Assembly: GCA_025201765.1 (NCBI GenBank)
Contig: MU623462.1
Span: forward strand, 1 to 64,000
Source of the DNA: Daldinia sp. FL1419
Taxonomy: Eukaryota; Ascomycota; Sordariomycetes; Xylariales; Hypoxylaceae
Direction: 5' to 3'
Length of the DNA stretch: 64,000 nucleotides
Both the position numbers and the translations under genes were made by a program. This document shows positions 20,098 through 32,690 of the stretch, piece by piece (the first letter of the stretch is position 1; every line of letters begins with the position of its first letter). A model generated the notes under the pieces. That model worked only from the letters and a program-made list of their open reading frames with translations, did no database searches and was not told the DNA's origin.

Positions 20098-23093
20098 TTA
20101 TCTTCTTCGAGCATTCACGGTCTCACTTCGTGGCCGGCCTCTACCACCGGCCATACTATCGTTCTTTTCATGGACTCTCCAGACCCATTCTACTACAGTC
20201 TCGTAGCAGAGAACAAACTGTCGTAGGCTTTGAACCATGCTTAGTCGTTGCTTTCGGAAATCTTCAACTGTTGCTTCAATCAGGTCAAGATTTGCATCTT
20301 GAAGCCAACTGGTTTCTAGCTCGTTGTTACCATTTGTCGTCAACTTAGACTTTTGGCCGTTGGTACTGATGGTTCGGCGGCGGACGGGAGAACATTCGTT
20401 CATGCTTGTGTCTCCATCTCCATCTATGTGATTGGTTGCAGCTTGGCGTTGCCGCTTCAGCATGTCGATGACGGTATCAACAGTGCAGAAGGTTCCGGTA
20501 CGACCGCAGCCAGCAGAACAGTGTACGAGCATCGGCCTGGCATTCGTATCAGATTCCGGCTCGTCAATCCAGCTCATGGCTGATGGGGTCTCAGTAGCAA
20601 CCGACGCAGCAATCGAGCTTGCGTCCACGGGTAACGCGGCACGCTGCATGACATTGGCCAGTTCGACAAGGGCCAGCAGGTGTGACGGTTGCGCTGGAGC
20701 ACCAAAATCAGGCCATAAAAGATATTGAAGCTGAGTGATTTCGCGCATAGGAGAGAACGGGTGAGCAGCGTGAGACAACGCGAATTTCCGAACAATAACG
20801 TAAGGCGTTTCAGACTGTGCCTGCGAAGGCTGCGCGTTCTGGGCCGACTCGAATGTTGTCGTAGTAGCAGCACGGCGTCGTCCGTAATCCATCGCGTTGC
20901 TCGTGGCCGTAGTTCCAGAATTCGATCGGTACTTATCCATATCGAGCGAGACTTTTTTCTCAGATATAGACTTAAGCTTGATAGGTCCGAATTCCTTGTC
21001 ATGCCAATACGGATGACACTTGAGCTGGCCGCCTTCCGATTCCGCTGTTAACATAACGATGACACGGACGTCTTGATCCCATATAACAGACCAAAAATCC
21101 TAGAAACAGGGTTAGTTTTAAAGATTACCGAGCAGATTATCGTAATGAGCAGGCTTACATCAAACGTAGCTGGCAAAGGGCCCTGAGACGCAATATAGCG
21201 CTTGTGGCTACGTGAGGCTTGAACGTGACTGGCATTTATATAATCACAAGCACCTTGGGCTCGATCGGCTAGACGGACACGTGCATGCTCGAAGGGAAGA
21301 ATATCTTTGTAGCGGTTTTTGCCACCCTGCTCTACCCCGGAAAGGCAGACTCGTCCCGTGTTTTGACTCGGAGGCGCAGATGTATTGAAAGATGCGTAAG
21401 CCTCTTTCATGCGAGATTGCTCACTGCGCTCGATTTGAAGGAATCGCTCAGACGCCTTCTTTCCATGATCGGACAACCGAGTCACATCTTGAAGCCAAGG
21501 AGGCAGCGTGTTCGAATCTAAGTTAGATGGTATAGTAATATCCATCTGCCCGACACCATCCGCTAAGTCCATGTTTTGGCGAATGTTGCCAAAAAATGGG
21601 TTAGGGTTGTTGGCGTTGGATGGGAGTGTAACACCACCGATTACGGGCGCGAAGCTCGGACGTCCGCCATCGGGTAAAGTAATTGCAGTACCTGGCCGTT
21701 CCGAAGCGGACTGATGATCAATCAGCGCAGGATATTCGGTGGAAAACGCATGGAATCCTCCCCTTAAAAGGTACGAATTCCCGGAGAAGCCCTCGTTTGA
21801 AAACTTCTTGAACATATTCATAGCCGAGGTTGCATCTCGTTTTTCTGTTGAGGAGGCATCGTATACAACAAGATGTTTGACGTTTGGCCATTGCGCAAAC
21901 TTTTGCTGATCTTCTTCAATCTGAAGCGTTTGCTGCAATTTTTGCAGGTTAAATGTGGCGCGCTTTAGAAGGGTCGTCGGTATGCAGAGATTCAAAGCAC
22001 CGCGAATACGCGACTGGGCGTAGTGAGTAGATACCCGAATATCTAGCAGAAGGAACTCATTTTCAGGCATATTGGAAAGCATATCCTTAAGTTGCCTAGG
22101 TAAAATGAGCCCGGGTCCATTTTCAAGCGTCGTCGGTAGCGTCTCAGCACGAGGTTTCATAGGGTCGATTGTCGGATCTAATTTTTCAAGAGGCAACGAT
22201 AGTCGTGGATGTCGATCATCAACTTTGGACAATGCCGTCCTACGTAAAGGCTCAAAAGGAGAATCAACGCGAGCGGGAGACTCAAATCGAGGCATATTGC
22301 TAAAGGAGGGAGGATTCAGCGACACCTCTGAATTCCTCTTCGAATCTGATGATACATACGCAGAGTCGTGTAGACTATCCGTATCAACATCCATTCGGCT
22401 GCCTACACCATCAGCACCCTTGCCATTTAAAGACCGGGTACTGGACAAATCCGAAGCGGTGTCGCTATGATTGGTCGACAAGCGCGGCGGTCTTGGTCTC
22501 ACGAACATAGGTGAGGGGACTGGCGCAAAGTGAGCGTTCCCTAGACTGAAACTTTTGGAACGATTCGCGTCGACTTGGCGCCTGAAAGCTTCAAACTCCG
22601 GGTTGGCATCAAGAGGGACTTGTTTCGGTATCGCGGCACCGAATGACTTGACAGACGAACTTGGAGGACTCCAGTGATCGGGAGGAGCAACGGACGAGTT
22701 ACCAACCTCAGCAGCCGAATGGTCAACGTTGAGACCGAAATAATTGGGACTTGGCGGGCGAACATCTGTGATGATAGGGGGTGCTTTGGAACTGGGAGGG
22801 TACGGTTGACCGACGGAATGAGGCATGCGAGGCGACGCCAGGGGAGTCGTAGACTTATTAGCGCGGAAGGACTGCATATTTGCTTGGGAATGGCGGGAAT
22901 GATGAGAGTGGTGGGAGTGAGACGAGGCCAAGCCCGGCCTCGTAGAGGTCTTCATGGTGTAATGGTGAGTAGTTGCGGTAACGCCAGTTGTCAAACGGTC
23001 GTTGCTTTTCGTTGAGTCTGGAGCCATCTTCGTTTTCATTTTACGTATTACGTCGTGTCTCTGAGCGGCCCAGCCTTTTCTTCTTCTTCCCAT
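20098..23093 (-). CDS. Protein tyrosine phosphatase with N-terminal rhodanese domain (Pyp1/2, Ptp2/3 type)
   Basis: Two exons: 23093-21159 and 21099-20098, about 978 residues. The intron (21100-21158) is GTAAGC...CTAG with a CTAACC branch site, and splicing joins PATFD to DFWSVIWDQDVR, a conserved PTP segment. Residues ~1-320 are disordered. A rhodanese/CH2 domain spans about 325-460 (EFLLLDIRVSTHYAQSRI); its active-site position reads VVYDAS with no Cys, so it is probably non-catalytic and a MAPK-docking type. The PTP domain follows, with WPDFG (general acid, about 774), HCSAGCGRTGTF (catalytic Cys about 838) and a Q-loop QRLSMVQ. In yeasts this architecture dephosphorylates stress MAP kinases (Hog1/Sty1). 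That role is inferred. Confidence 0.92.
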
Positions 23094-26000
23094 TTCAGTA
23101 TCCGCCTGACTTATAATTTGGACATGGCGAGCGACGGCGTGTTCAGAGATGCATATACGTTATTTTCTTTTTTTTAGGGGTACTAGGCTTTTGGAAAATA
23201 ATGCGGTAGTTCTAACGGGATGTGCAGTTCCCGTTACCCCCTTACGTCGTGGCTAAGGCGTGGGAAAGGGAAGCCGGCTCAAGAGTGAGACAGGCAAAGA
23301 AGGCGTTGGAAGATGACAGCAACAGCCTCAACCGCAAGCGTAGCAACGCACAACTAATACGAGGAGGCAGCGGATAGAATAGAGCCCAGCTCGTTCGAAT
23401 GTGACGATAGTATTAAAGACACCGAAAGTTGGTGGGTGGGGGGGGATGAGACGGTTAGAAAAAGGGTCCTTTTTCTTGCCGCTCTTTCAGGCTTTAGGAA
23501 TTCTTTTGCTTTTTTAAACGTGTGGCCCGGCCAGTACGGTTGTGGTGGTGTGCGTGTGTGAGTGGAATGGACAATGAGGCCTGGACCACGGCGATCTCTA
23601 CTTGGACGTACTAGTAGACACAACCTGGTAGCACGGGAAATAGAACGAAAGACTGCCCTGACTTGATAGATGTACGTAGATGGGGGCGCCTCTTCGGGTT
23701 GCCTGACTGGAGCAAGGCGACTGACCTGGGTTTATTTAGTTGGTGTCTCGTGCAGGTACTTTAGGGTAGAACTGGGTATACTTGGTAGACTTGGTAGATT
23801 TCGGGGGGGGGGGGCTGTTCGAGTGTCATAGAGGGTCGACACTACGGGAGTTTCTGGATCCTATTAGGGCAAGAGAATATGTCGCCTGAGGTAATGATCT
23901 GCGATTCAAAGGCGCTACTTTGCGACGGCGGCAAGGGTCGAAGGGGGTGGGAAACACAGCGCCTCGAAAGCGTGGAGACGGACAATATAATCCATAAGCC
24001 GCTTGTTCCTAAATTTCTACCTTTTTTTTTTTCAGGAACTAGGTTACCGAAAAAAAATATGTTTCCACTTATTCAATGCTAAACAAGTAGCTTGAATGAG
24101 TGAGTAGAATATGAACCCCCATTAAGGTTAAGGTCTCGTAAAAGGGTTTGTTACGTAGTACACATTAATGTTTTCTAGTCGGATGAAAAAAAGTGTGCTT
24201 AACAATAGAAACTGTATTAAGAAGGTAAAAAGAAGTTGGGGAGGCAACATCTCTAGGATTCAGATTTGGTTGACTACGTATTAATATGAGATTGGAGTAA
24301 AAAAAAACCTAATGAAGTGAAATAACCCGAACAGAATAAAGGGTTCCCGCCTCGATGACGAAATGGCAAAAATTGGGGGGTGAAAGAATAGGTACTAAAG
24401 CAAGAGGACCCTTGAAATTGATGACCTGGTGAAACCTTTGCTTTCTTTCATTTGGCACAATAGCATGACATGACATGAGGTAAGTGCAATGAATGAGGTA
24501 CTTACTATATTTACCTAGGTTATAGATAAGAGAGAGCTCTTTCTTTGGCAATAATTCCATTTACTTCTCTGCTTCCTCATCCTTGCCTCGTCACATAAAA
24601 TCCATCCATCCCTATATACAATCCCGTATGTACACATACCTTCATTTATAATAACTACCTACCTATATAAAATACTTAACACATGCCACGTTTTTCAAAG
24701 ACAGGAAGAAAAGGCTTTGCGGTTTGTACATATTGATTATCAGACTCTCATCTCGCATCTGATGTTTGCAAGGTTGTTTGGTTCAACCGCGCTTAAGGCA
24801 GATTTGGTAGGTACGTAAATTCATACGTCCGAAATGGTTTCGTACAATTAGGTACATAAAAATAGTCCCTAAGGTGATACGGGACTTAAGCGGTACTATT
24901 AAGGTACATATGTGTGTACCCATATGCACATTGACGCGGACCCGAGGTGGCGCATCATGAAGACGTCATAGCTAGTACCTAGATACAACGTAGTAGAACA
25001 AGCATGAGCACAGGCCACGTGCGACCCCCTTTTTCTGGAAATAATGACATGCCAGACACTAGTCCTTTCGTAGACAAGTCGCATAGACAAGCAGCAGCTT
25101 GTATGCAACTTGTTGTTCTCTTGTCTGTTCTGGACCCTTTTCCCCTCATCCAGAATCGACAAAGATCATCCCACTCTACTCCGTATCACCGCGAAAATCG
25201 CATTTAGTAAATGTCCTTCGTCGACTTTTTAATCGCTCGAGAATTCTGGGCGGGTCACCCGGTGCGTGATCTGGTCAATCTGCTTGTTAAATCCATTAGC
25301 CGGCCAAGCCAGTACGTAGTATATGCGTCCGCGCCCGCCGTTGCATTTCAAGCGCAGTGAGGCTGAGATTGGTATTTGATGGTTTCGAGTTTCTCAAGGG
25401 TTTATCCCAGTGTACCTCTTTACTACGTACCTCTACTCGGATAATCAAACATGCGACTCGGCATACCTAACATACCTACCTGGTAGGTATCCATATTTGA
25501 GGTCTTTACCAGCATACATAGGTACATACTAATTATACTGGACAATACTTGGAGTACATACGTAGACGGATTTCTGTATTTTCTTTTTTCTTTTTCTTGG
25601 AGGTAGTGCAATACCCAAGGACTCAGGTTACAATACCTTACCTAGGTCGTTTCCAAGTACGGACATCTTTCGACTCTCGCAGACAATGCTCGCCGAAACC
25701 AGGAAAGATGTTTAGTTTAATCGACCATGGTTTCTTGAACAACCCCATTATCTCCCGCCCTAACAGTTCTAGGCGATATCACCGCTATGCGTACTACTAG
25801 CCCTTCACGGAGGCTAGCCCCCTGGTAGGGCCCACGCGACCTTATGTACGATAGATACCTGTATGTAGGGTATTACCTACATAGCTCACCAGATCGGTAT
25901 TAGAACAATTATCTACATTCCTATGGTGCTCTAAAGATCATCGTCTGCCCAAACCCATGGGTCTAGGTGACCGGTATCGATACCGATTACAGATTATAAG

Positions 26001-29000
26001 AATACCTATCCTGCGGCTACTTTGACGGGTTGGAACATATCCAGAATCATCCTAGAAGCCGTAGAAAGGTGGGAGGGTTGCGATAACCCACGCTAGAAAT
26101 GACATAAGATCATCCAGCCGCCAGCATAGGGCGCATTAGCTGGGTTACAGGGCCGACCTTTACAGGCTACAGGTGTTGTTTTTTTTTCGACCGGGCCGCT
26201 TTTTTTCTCTTCTCTTCGTTCCGCGTCAAAGTCGGCAATGCTATAATGACATGTGTCTAAATTTGACAACTCAGTCCACAAGTCTCCTGATCTTGTCATC
26301 CAGTGGTGACAAGGCACACGACGTCTACTTTCATCAACTGTCGCGTCGCACGCTAAAGGGGGTCGTTTTTAGTCTATATCGAAGCTTCGTCCCTTGGCAC
26401 TTTTTTATAACTCCTCTTATCACACCATTTCTACGCCATTATGCTTGACCGTACGTCGTACTACCGAGTTCCCATGAGGTCCAGGTCGTCTGCTCGGATG
26501 ACTGTACGTTGTGGGGTCATTTACTACAATTATGCATTTTTTTGGCATCTGAACTTTTGCAAGATGGGATACTTCGACGACGAGTAATTTTCTGGATTCA
26601 ACTGAAGCTACACAGGGCGGGAGTTAAAATGTCGCGATACAGTGTATCCGGGCAAGCCAAGGTAGATCCGTACATACGTAGTATACATGCTTTTGGTGCT
26701 GTGGAATGCAGATCAACATTGCACCACCTCTCCGCATCAGAATTAGACCTGCACCTCGAGGGTCTGGAACCTGGGGACAAAGGGGGGGAAAGTGTATCAG
26801 GACGAATGGCGTTAAGGCTACATGCATAGAAAACCTGCCTGCCTGTTTCAACGCCTCCTGGCTGACATCCCAGATATCCCAGTTTTCCAAATCTGACTCT
26901 GGCGGCTGATCCCAAGCTCTCGACATGGGCGACACGGGCGACATGGAAGACATGGGGGGGTTTGATGCGGTATCCCATATTGCGTTATCAATCCCGTTTC
27001 CGCTTACTTCGATTTCTCACCGCCGTTGTACGGTGTACGTACAATCCTACAGGATCATCGTAAAACCACTATGTACATATTGATTATTGGAGGATTTTCT
27101 CCGTTCTAAAATCGCTAATATGTGTCCAACGAAGCACTACCGCGCTGATCAGACCATCAATCTTCCGTAGGGCTTCATCTAACTATCTAACCTTAGCTAT
27201 TTAGTACATCTACCAAGGCTCGCACCCTTCTTTACCAGGTCCGAGCCTTGCTAGCAAGCATGGAAAGCCTAGCAATAGCCGCCGCCACGTGTAGTCAGTT
27301 AACTTTATTAGGACTTCGGAGACTGATGTCGTGTTTAAGCACACCACCGCTTATAGCACCGCCTATGGCGAGAGAGACGAAGTCCTGCCGTCCTAAGCAA
27401 CTTGTCACAAAGTACCCAAATGCTATTTATCCATCAGCCCCGGCCGAGAGCCTACGGGCCAAGACAAGCACACCGCACCAATGAGCTGTCTACTCGCATC
27501 TGGAAAGAATCCAGGCCAGTAACATGTCAGTGGCACGCCGACACTAGTAGACAAATGGGATACAACGACATAAGCACGGTGTGCGGATAGTTACCGAATT
27601 TTCAATTCATGATCGACCTACCTGTCGCCGACATCCATCCCAGCCGTCCAACGCCTACTTTGCGTAGGAATACATGGCTTTTCTATGCAGGAGGCGAAGT
27701 TTGCTAATTGCCTTTTATGAAGATCTGAATTACGACTGTGAGGATTGATAAGCATCGGTGTGCGAGACAGGAGTCGCGAGCCTGGTTTTACACTTGGAAT
27801 CGTTATCTACGAATTGCCCCCCGGGATTTGCAACAAGAGCTATATCAAACACATCGGGATTATTAGCAACTGCATACCTACATCCTCCAAAATGAAAACG
27901 CCGTCCAATGCAATCGAGTTCGCGACGTTGCTATCCCCTATCGCCGCTCCTATACCACCCTCTCCCGATTGCTACGTCTCTACCTCGTCAATTCTCATTT
28001 CTGCCGTTCTTGGTAAGTCGCGAATGGAGTCCCCGAATCTAATGTAAGGTGATTCCCTTCGAGCTCCGTCGCCGTGCATATCCCGTGGGTAGATCGGCGA
28101 AAATAGAGGGATCTTGATGATACTACATTAGAAACCCTGTTTCTTTTTTCCCTTGCCTTGGTTTTATAGTATATAGTTAACTAGTTAATGTATATTGAAA
28201 CTTCTTAAGCCAGCTGCCTTTCACGTGAAGTTATTGGCATTCTTCATGGAAATTTTCGTGAGTTTTGGTGATGAGCGGATATGCAACGTAGCTACATTGG
28301 TGGTATAAATTTGGTACCTTGGCGGTTTTTATCTCACCTTCCTTCCTCATTGAGCTCTGAAATTTAATAGCATTTTATATTGGCTATATAAATTTGGAAT
28401 AATTCAAAGTTTTGAGACTTGTCCTATTGTCCTACGTATGGGGGGTCTGTCAGCATATGAAGAGGTATATTCTATAACATAGAAGAGAACTCGTTGCTTC
28501 ACGATGGTCAAGCTACGACTTAGGTAAGTTTTTAATTATTAAGAAGATTATATATAATTAGTGTATCTAGACACTTATACGGTATGATGTTAACATGCGA
28601 AAACACCGCTGCATCCTGCTACGACGGAATTGCAAGTTGATCACAACTCATTTATGAGCACGTCTTATCAGCAGCGGTATATTATGATATATTACGAGTC
28701 TAGCCGCTTTACGCAAATCGGTTTGAAATTATTGATACAGTCTAGGGCCGTGTCTTGTTAGCTAGGATACCCGATGCAATACAATTGAGTACCTCGAAGA
28801 TACCAGCTACAACTATGTAAGATACATGGCGTTACTACTTCACTTGGAGAACAAAACAATCAACAATCAATGGCTACCTACTCTCCCGCAAGCATGTATT
28901 ATCGGCAGGCTGACAACATCCCCAGAAAGAATCCCAGCGAAGAGTATACGCTTCTCCAATGCCATGGTTACATAGCCTCAGAGCTAGCATGGAGGGTGGG

Positions 29001-29465
29001 TGTCACCTCTGGCCAACCGCATTCTGTATTGACGTTGAAGGGGGGCGGTTTCTGACCAAAATGAGGCGAAATGACTACATAAAACGGGAGCCACTGCATC
29101 AATGTCTTAAGCAATCTCATCCACTAGATCTAAGATATGATTGGGTTACATGTAATGTGATAAGTGTTAGTTTCGCTTATATTGGCAACGTTATAGTTAC
29201 TTTACTAAAATCTGGGGTGTTACCACACTTAAAGCTCTATCTCGTAATAGATGGACGTCGTAAGTGTTGCCCTCATAAGCTACCTATGCAAGCAAATCTT
29301 TGCGATAAGACGCAGCCTCTAAGATACTCTAGAACCATGCTCTCTGCCAGATCGAGGCAGACCAAAACTCCTAGCAATGCTGTAAAGCGACATAAGGGGT
29401 ATCGACACAATATAATTCCTTACCCTTACTCCTATATCATCATTAAACATCCGCACCGTGTGGAT
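23094..29465. other. 6.4 kb stretch with no convincing gene
   Basis: The largest gene-poor interval in the window. Left edge: 5' flank of the phosphatase gene with a G12 run near 23803. Middle: many TACCTACC/TAGGTA motifs (24650-25640). Around 26500-27000 and 27250-28050 open frames overlap on both strands, but they mostly start at TTG and match nothing I know. 28100-28850 is AT-rich. A short ATG frame at 28870-29055 (61 codons) is unsupported. No tRNA, 5S or other structural RNA was found by eye. Confidence 0.55.
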
Positions 29466-32400
29466 TTACCAGGGGGTCTCCCTATCGAAACTTTCAATGC
29501 TCGATTCTTGCCTTGCCTTCTGAAGTTCAACATTCACGTCCCATGCATTGATGAAATCGTCCAGGTTTTCCATAACGTCCGCGACGTGATCTATGTCCTG
29601 ACTCTCTTTTCTCCACGGAGATTGCTTTACATTAGCGATATCCCTAGAAACGTCATCGGTGTCATTTTCCTCATTGTCTTCGGCCGGATTTCCGCTTGCA
29701 CAGACCGCATATGCATCCGCTTCTCGAAAAGCTTGAGCCATTGCACTGATATGTGGACTCGTAAGTCTTTGCTGTGAGAATCTCGGGAGTAGCCGTTGCT
29801 GTGGCTGAGAATGGATACTGCTCTTATTGGCCCGTTGCTTAATAGCATCAAAATGCCCTTGGAATTGGTTATCGACATCCTCATCTCCAGCATTGACAAG
29901 CGTCTCTGGAGGGGGTGATGCCGCTCTCGTCGCATTTAATGATGGGATATCGGCGTCATCTCCATTTTGTTGCAGAGCAAACGATACTCGCTTTGGCCTC
30001 TGACTTGTCCGTGACTCTGAATGTGTAGTATTCGATAAAATCCCACCGGCACGGCTGGTAGATGAATGTTGGTACGAGCTTCGCCGTTGACGTTTCGGCG
30101 ATGGGGTGTTGAATAATGAGAACGGCTTTATTGACCTTTCAAGGTCAGGGGTACGCGAGTGAACCGTAGGCATCTGAGGAGGCGTAGTGGGAACATCCGC
30201 TCTATGCTTCAAAGACTGATCATCTAATTCACAAGGTCTCGTGGAAGATCCAGAGAGTGGAAATAACGATCTGTTATTATACATTGCCGGTATTGGCGAA
30301 TTAGGTGAGAATCCAGATCGAGGCATCACGCTTATATCTGTTGTATGCCGGGGACCTTGGCAATCATTATACATCGCCGCGGTATGTAATGCGTCTATGG
30401 GCGTGGTCTCTCCAATCGTAGGGGAGTCGTAGGGTAGACCATTCGTTATCGTAGGTCCTAATATTTCCTTAACCCAGGGGCTCTGCTGTGATCCCTTAAT
30501 ATCAGGTGTAGGATGGCCACTAGCTTGAAAACCCAAAAGTAAAGGCTGGGACGGACGGGACCTATCTTGAAAGGGCTCCAGTTTGATGTTCTCAATTACT
30601 AGATCTGTACTTGAAGGAGGAGCGGATATCCATTGAACTTGTCGTGTAAAAGGATCTGGGGGATCCATTAGAGTGACTACGGTCGGGGTGCCTTTTTTAG
30701 GAGACTCTTCGACGTTAGTGATTAGGGGTTTCGTCTTGCCCTCGCCAACGGCCCGTTCTAATCGTGACAGCGGTACTATAACCGGATCAGGTATAGTATC
30801 CGACCCTGTTTCTCGTGTTGTTCCTGTTGAAGTTCTTGTTGGATCGTGTGCTTCAGTCTTGGTATTTGCGCTGATAGATACGTGGTTAAGTGTAAGCAAA
30901 CCACTTGCCTCGATTGGTGTGACCCGATTAAAACCCATTGGATCGCCGACTAAGGTAGACCCCTCATCTACCAATAGTCCGAATTCGGTTGGACGCACTT
31001 CGGTTTCTGGAGGGCTGTCTATGGCCTCGTTGTTGTTTGTTGTCTCTACATTGAGTACCGTAGGTGGTATGTGCGAGTTGTCAATCATCACGTCTGAGAT
31101 GGTATCCTCTGTGTGGAGATTGTTGGCAGTCTTCGTTTTGATTGAAGTGCTAGTGGTGTCGACTTGGACGGGGTCAAGGTTCTCACTAGGCGTTTTTTGA
31201 TTATTGGAAAGCCTACTATTTGTTTCGGCTATGAAATCAGGATTCTCGCTGTATCCGTATAGTCTTTCACTATTGCAGTCGACTCTCTGATCCCTGGACA
31301 TTTCCTCCTTTAGTGTTGATGATGCTAGCTGGCACTCATAGCCCTGAATCCCGTCACATTCCCCTTGACAACCTCTCATAGATTCTATCAGATTCATAGA
31401 TGCCCGTGCTATAGCAATCGACTCCATTTCATCACACCGCTCCGACATTACGGTTTGCAGCGGAGGGTATTGATTTTCAGGAACGGTAGTAGCGGCTGTA
31501 TCTTTGTCACCCGGAGACTCGGGCGTTCTAGTCTGAGTCAGCTTAGAATGGATGTTCTCACCCGAAACATTCGGATGGGTTGGAAGTGCCTCCCGTTTCA
31601 TGAGTTGCGCTCTGTGGTGGGTAACTTGGGCTATGTGACTTTCGAATTCTGGATCTTCTTCTACTTCTCGGCCCATTTGGGCGTCTTGTTTGATTGGATC
31701 TTCAAGCAGTTCGCATTTATCCTCTTGGAGAGGACGGCCATGCACAGAGTCGGGTCTTATGTTTGTAGGCTGCACTATCGTATCCCTGGCATTTAGTTGA
31801 ATGCCACTGATAGGGATTTCTCCCAGCGGCATCGTCTCGCCCCCCGGGTATCTCTCGATAATGGTGGACGATAAAGTTGTGTATTCAAAACTTTGGTTGA
31901 CCTCAAGTTTTGGAAAGACCGATTTTTCAGAACGGGGAGTATTTAGAGGCACAGATACGCTTCGGACCGGTGCTTGTGTTGGAATTAATGGCGTGGGGGC
32001 TGATCCTGTATCCATGTCCCGAGAGGTGCTTAGCCTTTTCCGTTTTGATATTTTCTTGAACCGTTCTTTTCCGGCTGATCGCTTCCTTCCGGGCTCGTTA
32101 TTTTCTCCGTGGTGTACTTCTTTAGGTGCCCAGAAAGGATCTCTTTCTAGGATGGCATCTTTCGATGCATACACATCTTTCGCCCACGCCTGTATCTGAC
32201 TATGCTTCTCGCTCTCTGATGTATTGCTGGGTAATTGTAACCCACGGTTACTTTCAGGGCTGGGCAAATGGCATCGCGTAGAGTTATCGGTGTCGGATGT
32301 GGTATCTGATTGTTGTCTAGATTGTTCGGAAACCTTGCGGGGATGCTTCTTAAATGGCGGAATAAGCTTGATTGGATATCGCGGTTTCAGGGCGGATTTC

Positions 32401-32690
32401 TTGATCGCAGGTTGTCTTGGAAGCCAAGGATTCCTCCAGCCCGAGTCCCCATCGAAGGGACCATGTAAAGATGCGGATATGATTCGTAGCGGCTTCCCCT
32501 GTAAATATCGTATTGCTTGCGCCTCATATCTTAGCCTCTTAGCAACCCTTTCGGTTTCATCCAGTTCTCCATCCGAGCCTAGGCAAATAATGTCATCCGG
32601 ATTCGACGGAGGCGGTGCGGCACAGTAAATCGGCTCTTCACCGAGACGAGCCCGTCTCCATGGTTCGGTAGTAATGCTATCCTCATCCAT
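29466..32690 (-). CDS. Large disordered protein with a PP1-docking-like motif, function unknown
   Basis: A single exon of about 1,074 residues from the ATG at 32690; the earlier in-frame codon at 32738 is TTG. No catalytic domain is recognised. Most of the protein is Ser/Thr/Pro-rich and likely disordered, with many SP/TP sites. The N-terminus (residues ~50-120) has a more conserved look (WRNPWLPRQPAIKKSALKPRYP). Near residue 890-920 GILSN is followed by KRVSFAL, which fits the RVxF docking motif for protein phosphatase 1. The C-terminus (NLDDFINAWDVNVELQKARQ) may be helical. It is divergent from the Cdc11-like gene with a ~1.1 kb shared promoter. Nuclear or cell-cycle use is only a guess from composition. 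Confidence 0.75.
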   Translation of the reverse strand: MDEDSITTEPWRRARLGEEPIYCAAPPPSNPDDIICLGSDGELDETERVAKRLRYEAQAIRYLQGKPLRIISASLHGPFDGDSGWRNPWLPRQPAIKKSALKPRYPIKLIPPFKKHPRKVSEQSRQQSDTTSDTDNSTRCHLPSPESNRGLQLPSNTSESEKHSQIQAWAKDVYASKDAILERDPFWAPKEVHHGENNEPGRKRSAGKERFKKISKRKRLSTSRDMDTGSAPTPLIPTQAPVRSVSVPLNTPRSEKSVFPKLEVNQSFEYTTLSSTIIERYPGGETMPLGEIPISGIQLNARDTIVQPTNIRPDSVHGRPLQEDKCELLEDPIKQDAQMGREVEEDPEFESHIAQVTHHRAQLMKREALPTHPNVSGENIHSKLTQTRTPESPGDKDTAATTVPENQYPPLQTVMSERCDEMESIAIARASMNLIESMRGCQGECDGIQGYECQLASSTLKEEMSRDQRVDCNSERLYGYSENPDFIAETNSRLSNNQKTPSENLDPVQVDTTSTSIKTKTANNLHTEDTISDVMIDNSHIPPTVLNVETTNNNEAIDSPPETEVRPTEFGLLVDEGSTLVGDPMGFNRVTPIEASGLLTLNHVSISANTKTEAHDPTRTSTGTTRETGSDTIPDPVIVPLSRLERAVGEGKTKPLITNVEESPKKGTPTVVTLMDPPDPFTRQVQWISAPPSSTDLVIENIKLEPFQDRSRPSQPLLLGFQASGHPTPDIKGSQQSPWVKEILGPTITNGLPYDSPTIGETTPIDALHTAAMYNDCQGPRHTTDISVMPRSGFSPNSPIPAMYNNRSLFPLSGSSTRPCELDDQSLKHRADVPTTPPQMPTVHSRTPDLERSIKPFSLFNTPSPKRQRRSSYQHSSTSRAGGILSNTTHSESRTSQRPKRVSFALQQNGDDADIPSLNATRAASPPPETLVNAGDEDVDNQFQGHFDAIKQRANKSSIHSQPQQRLLPRFSQQRLTSPHISAMAQAFREADAYAVCASGNPAEDNEENDTDDVSRDIANVKQSPWRKESQDIDHVADVMENLDDFINAWDVNVELQKARQESSIESFDRETPW

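Noticed and set aside
20080..20100. GTTCGAATCC-like tRNA T-loop sequence
   Set aside because: No pairing T stem, acceptor stem or anticodon arm around it.
26598..26978. Two overlapping minus-strand frames with an MSSMSPVSPMS start
   Set aside because: Repetitive start, no known domain, plus-strand frames equally open; could be a small protein but unsupported.
27745..28047. 100-codon plus-strand frame
   Set aside because: Starts at TTG, no family; the minus-strand reading hints at a decayed gene but stops interrupt it.
28870..29777. 61-codon ATG frame and a 272-codon frame overlapping it
   Set aside because: The longer frame runs antisense into the 3' end of the 1,074-residue gene, and neither has recognisable features.
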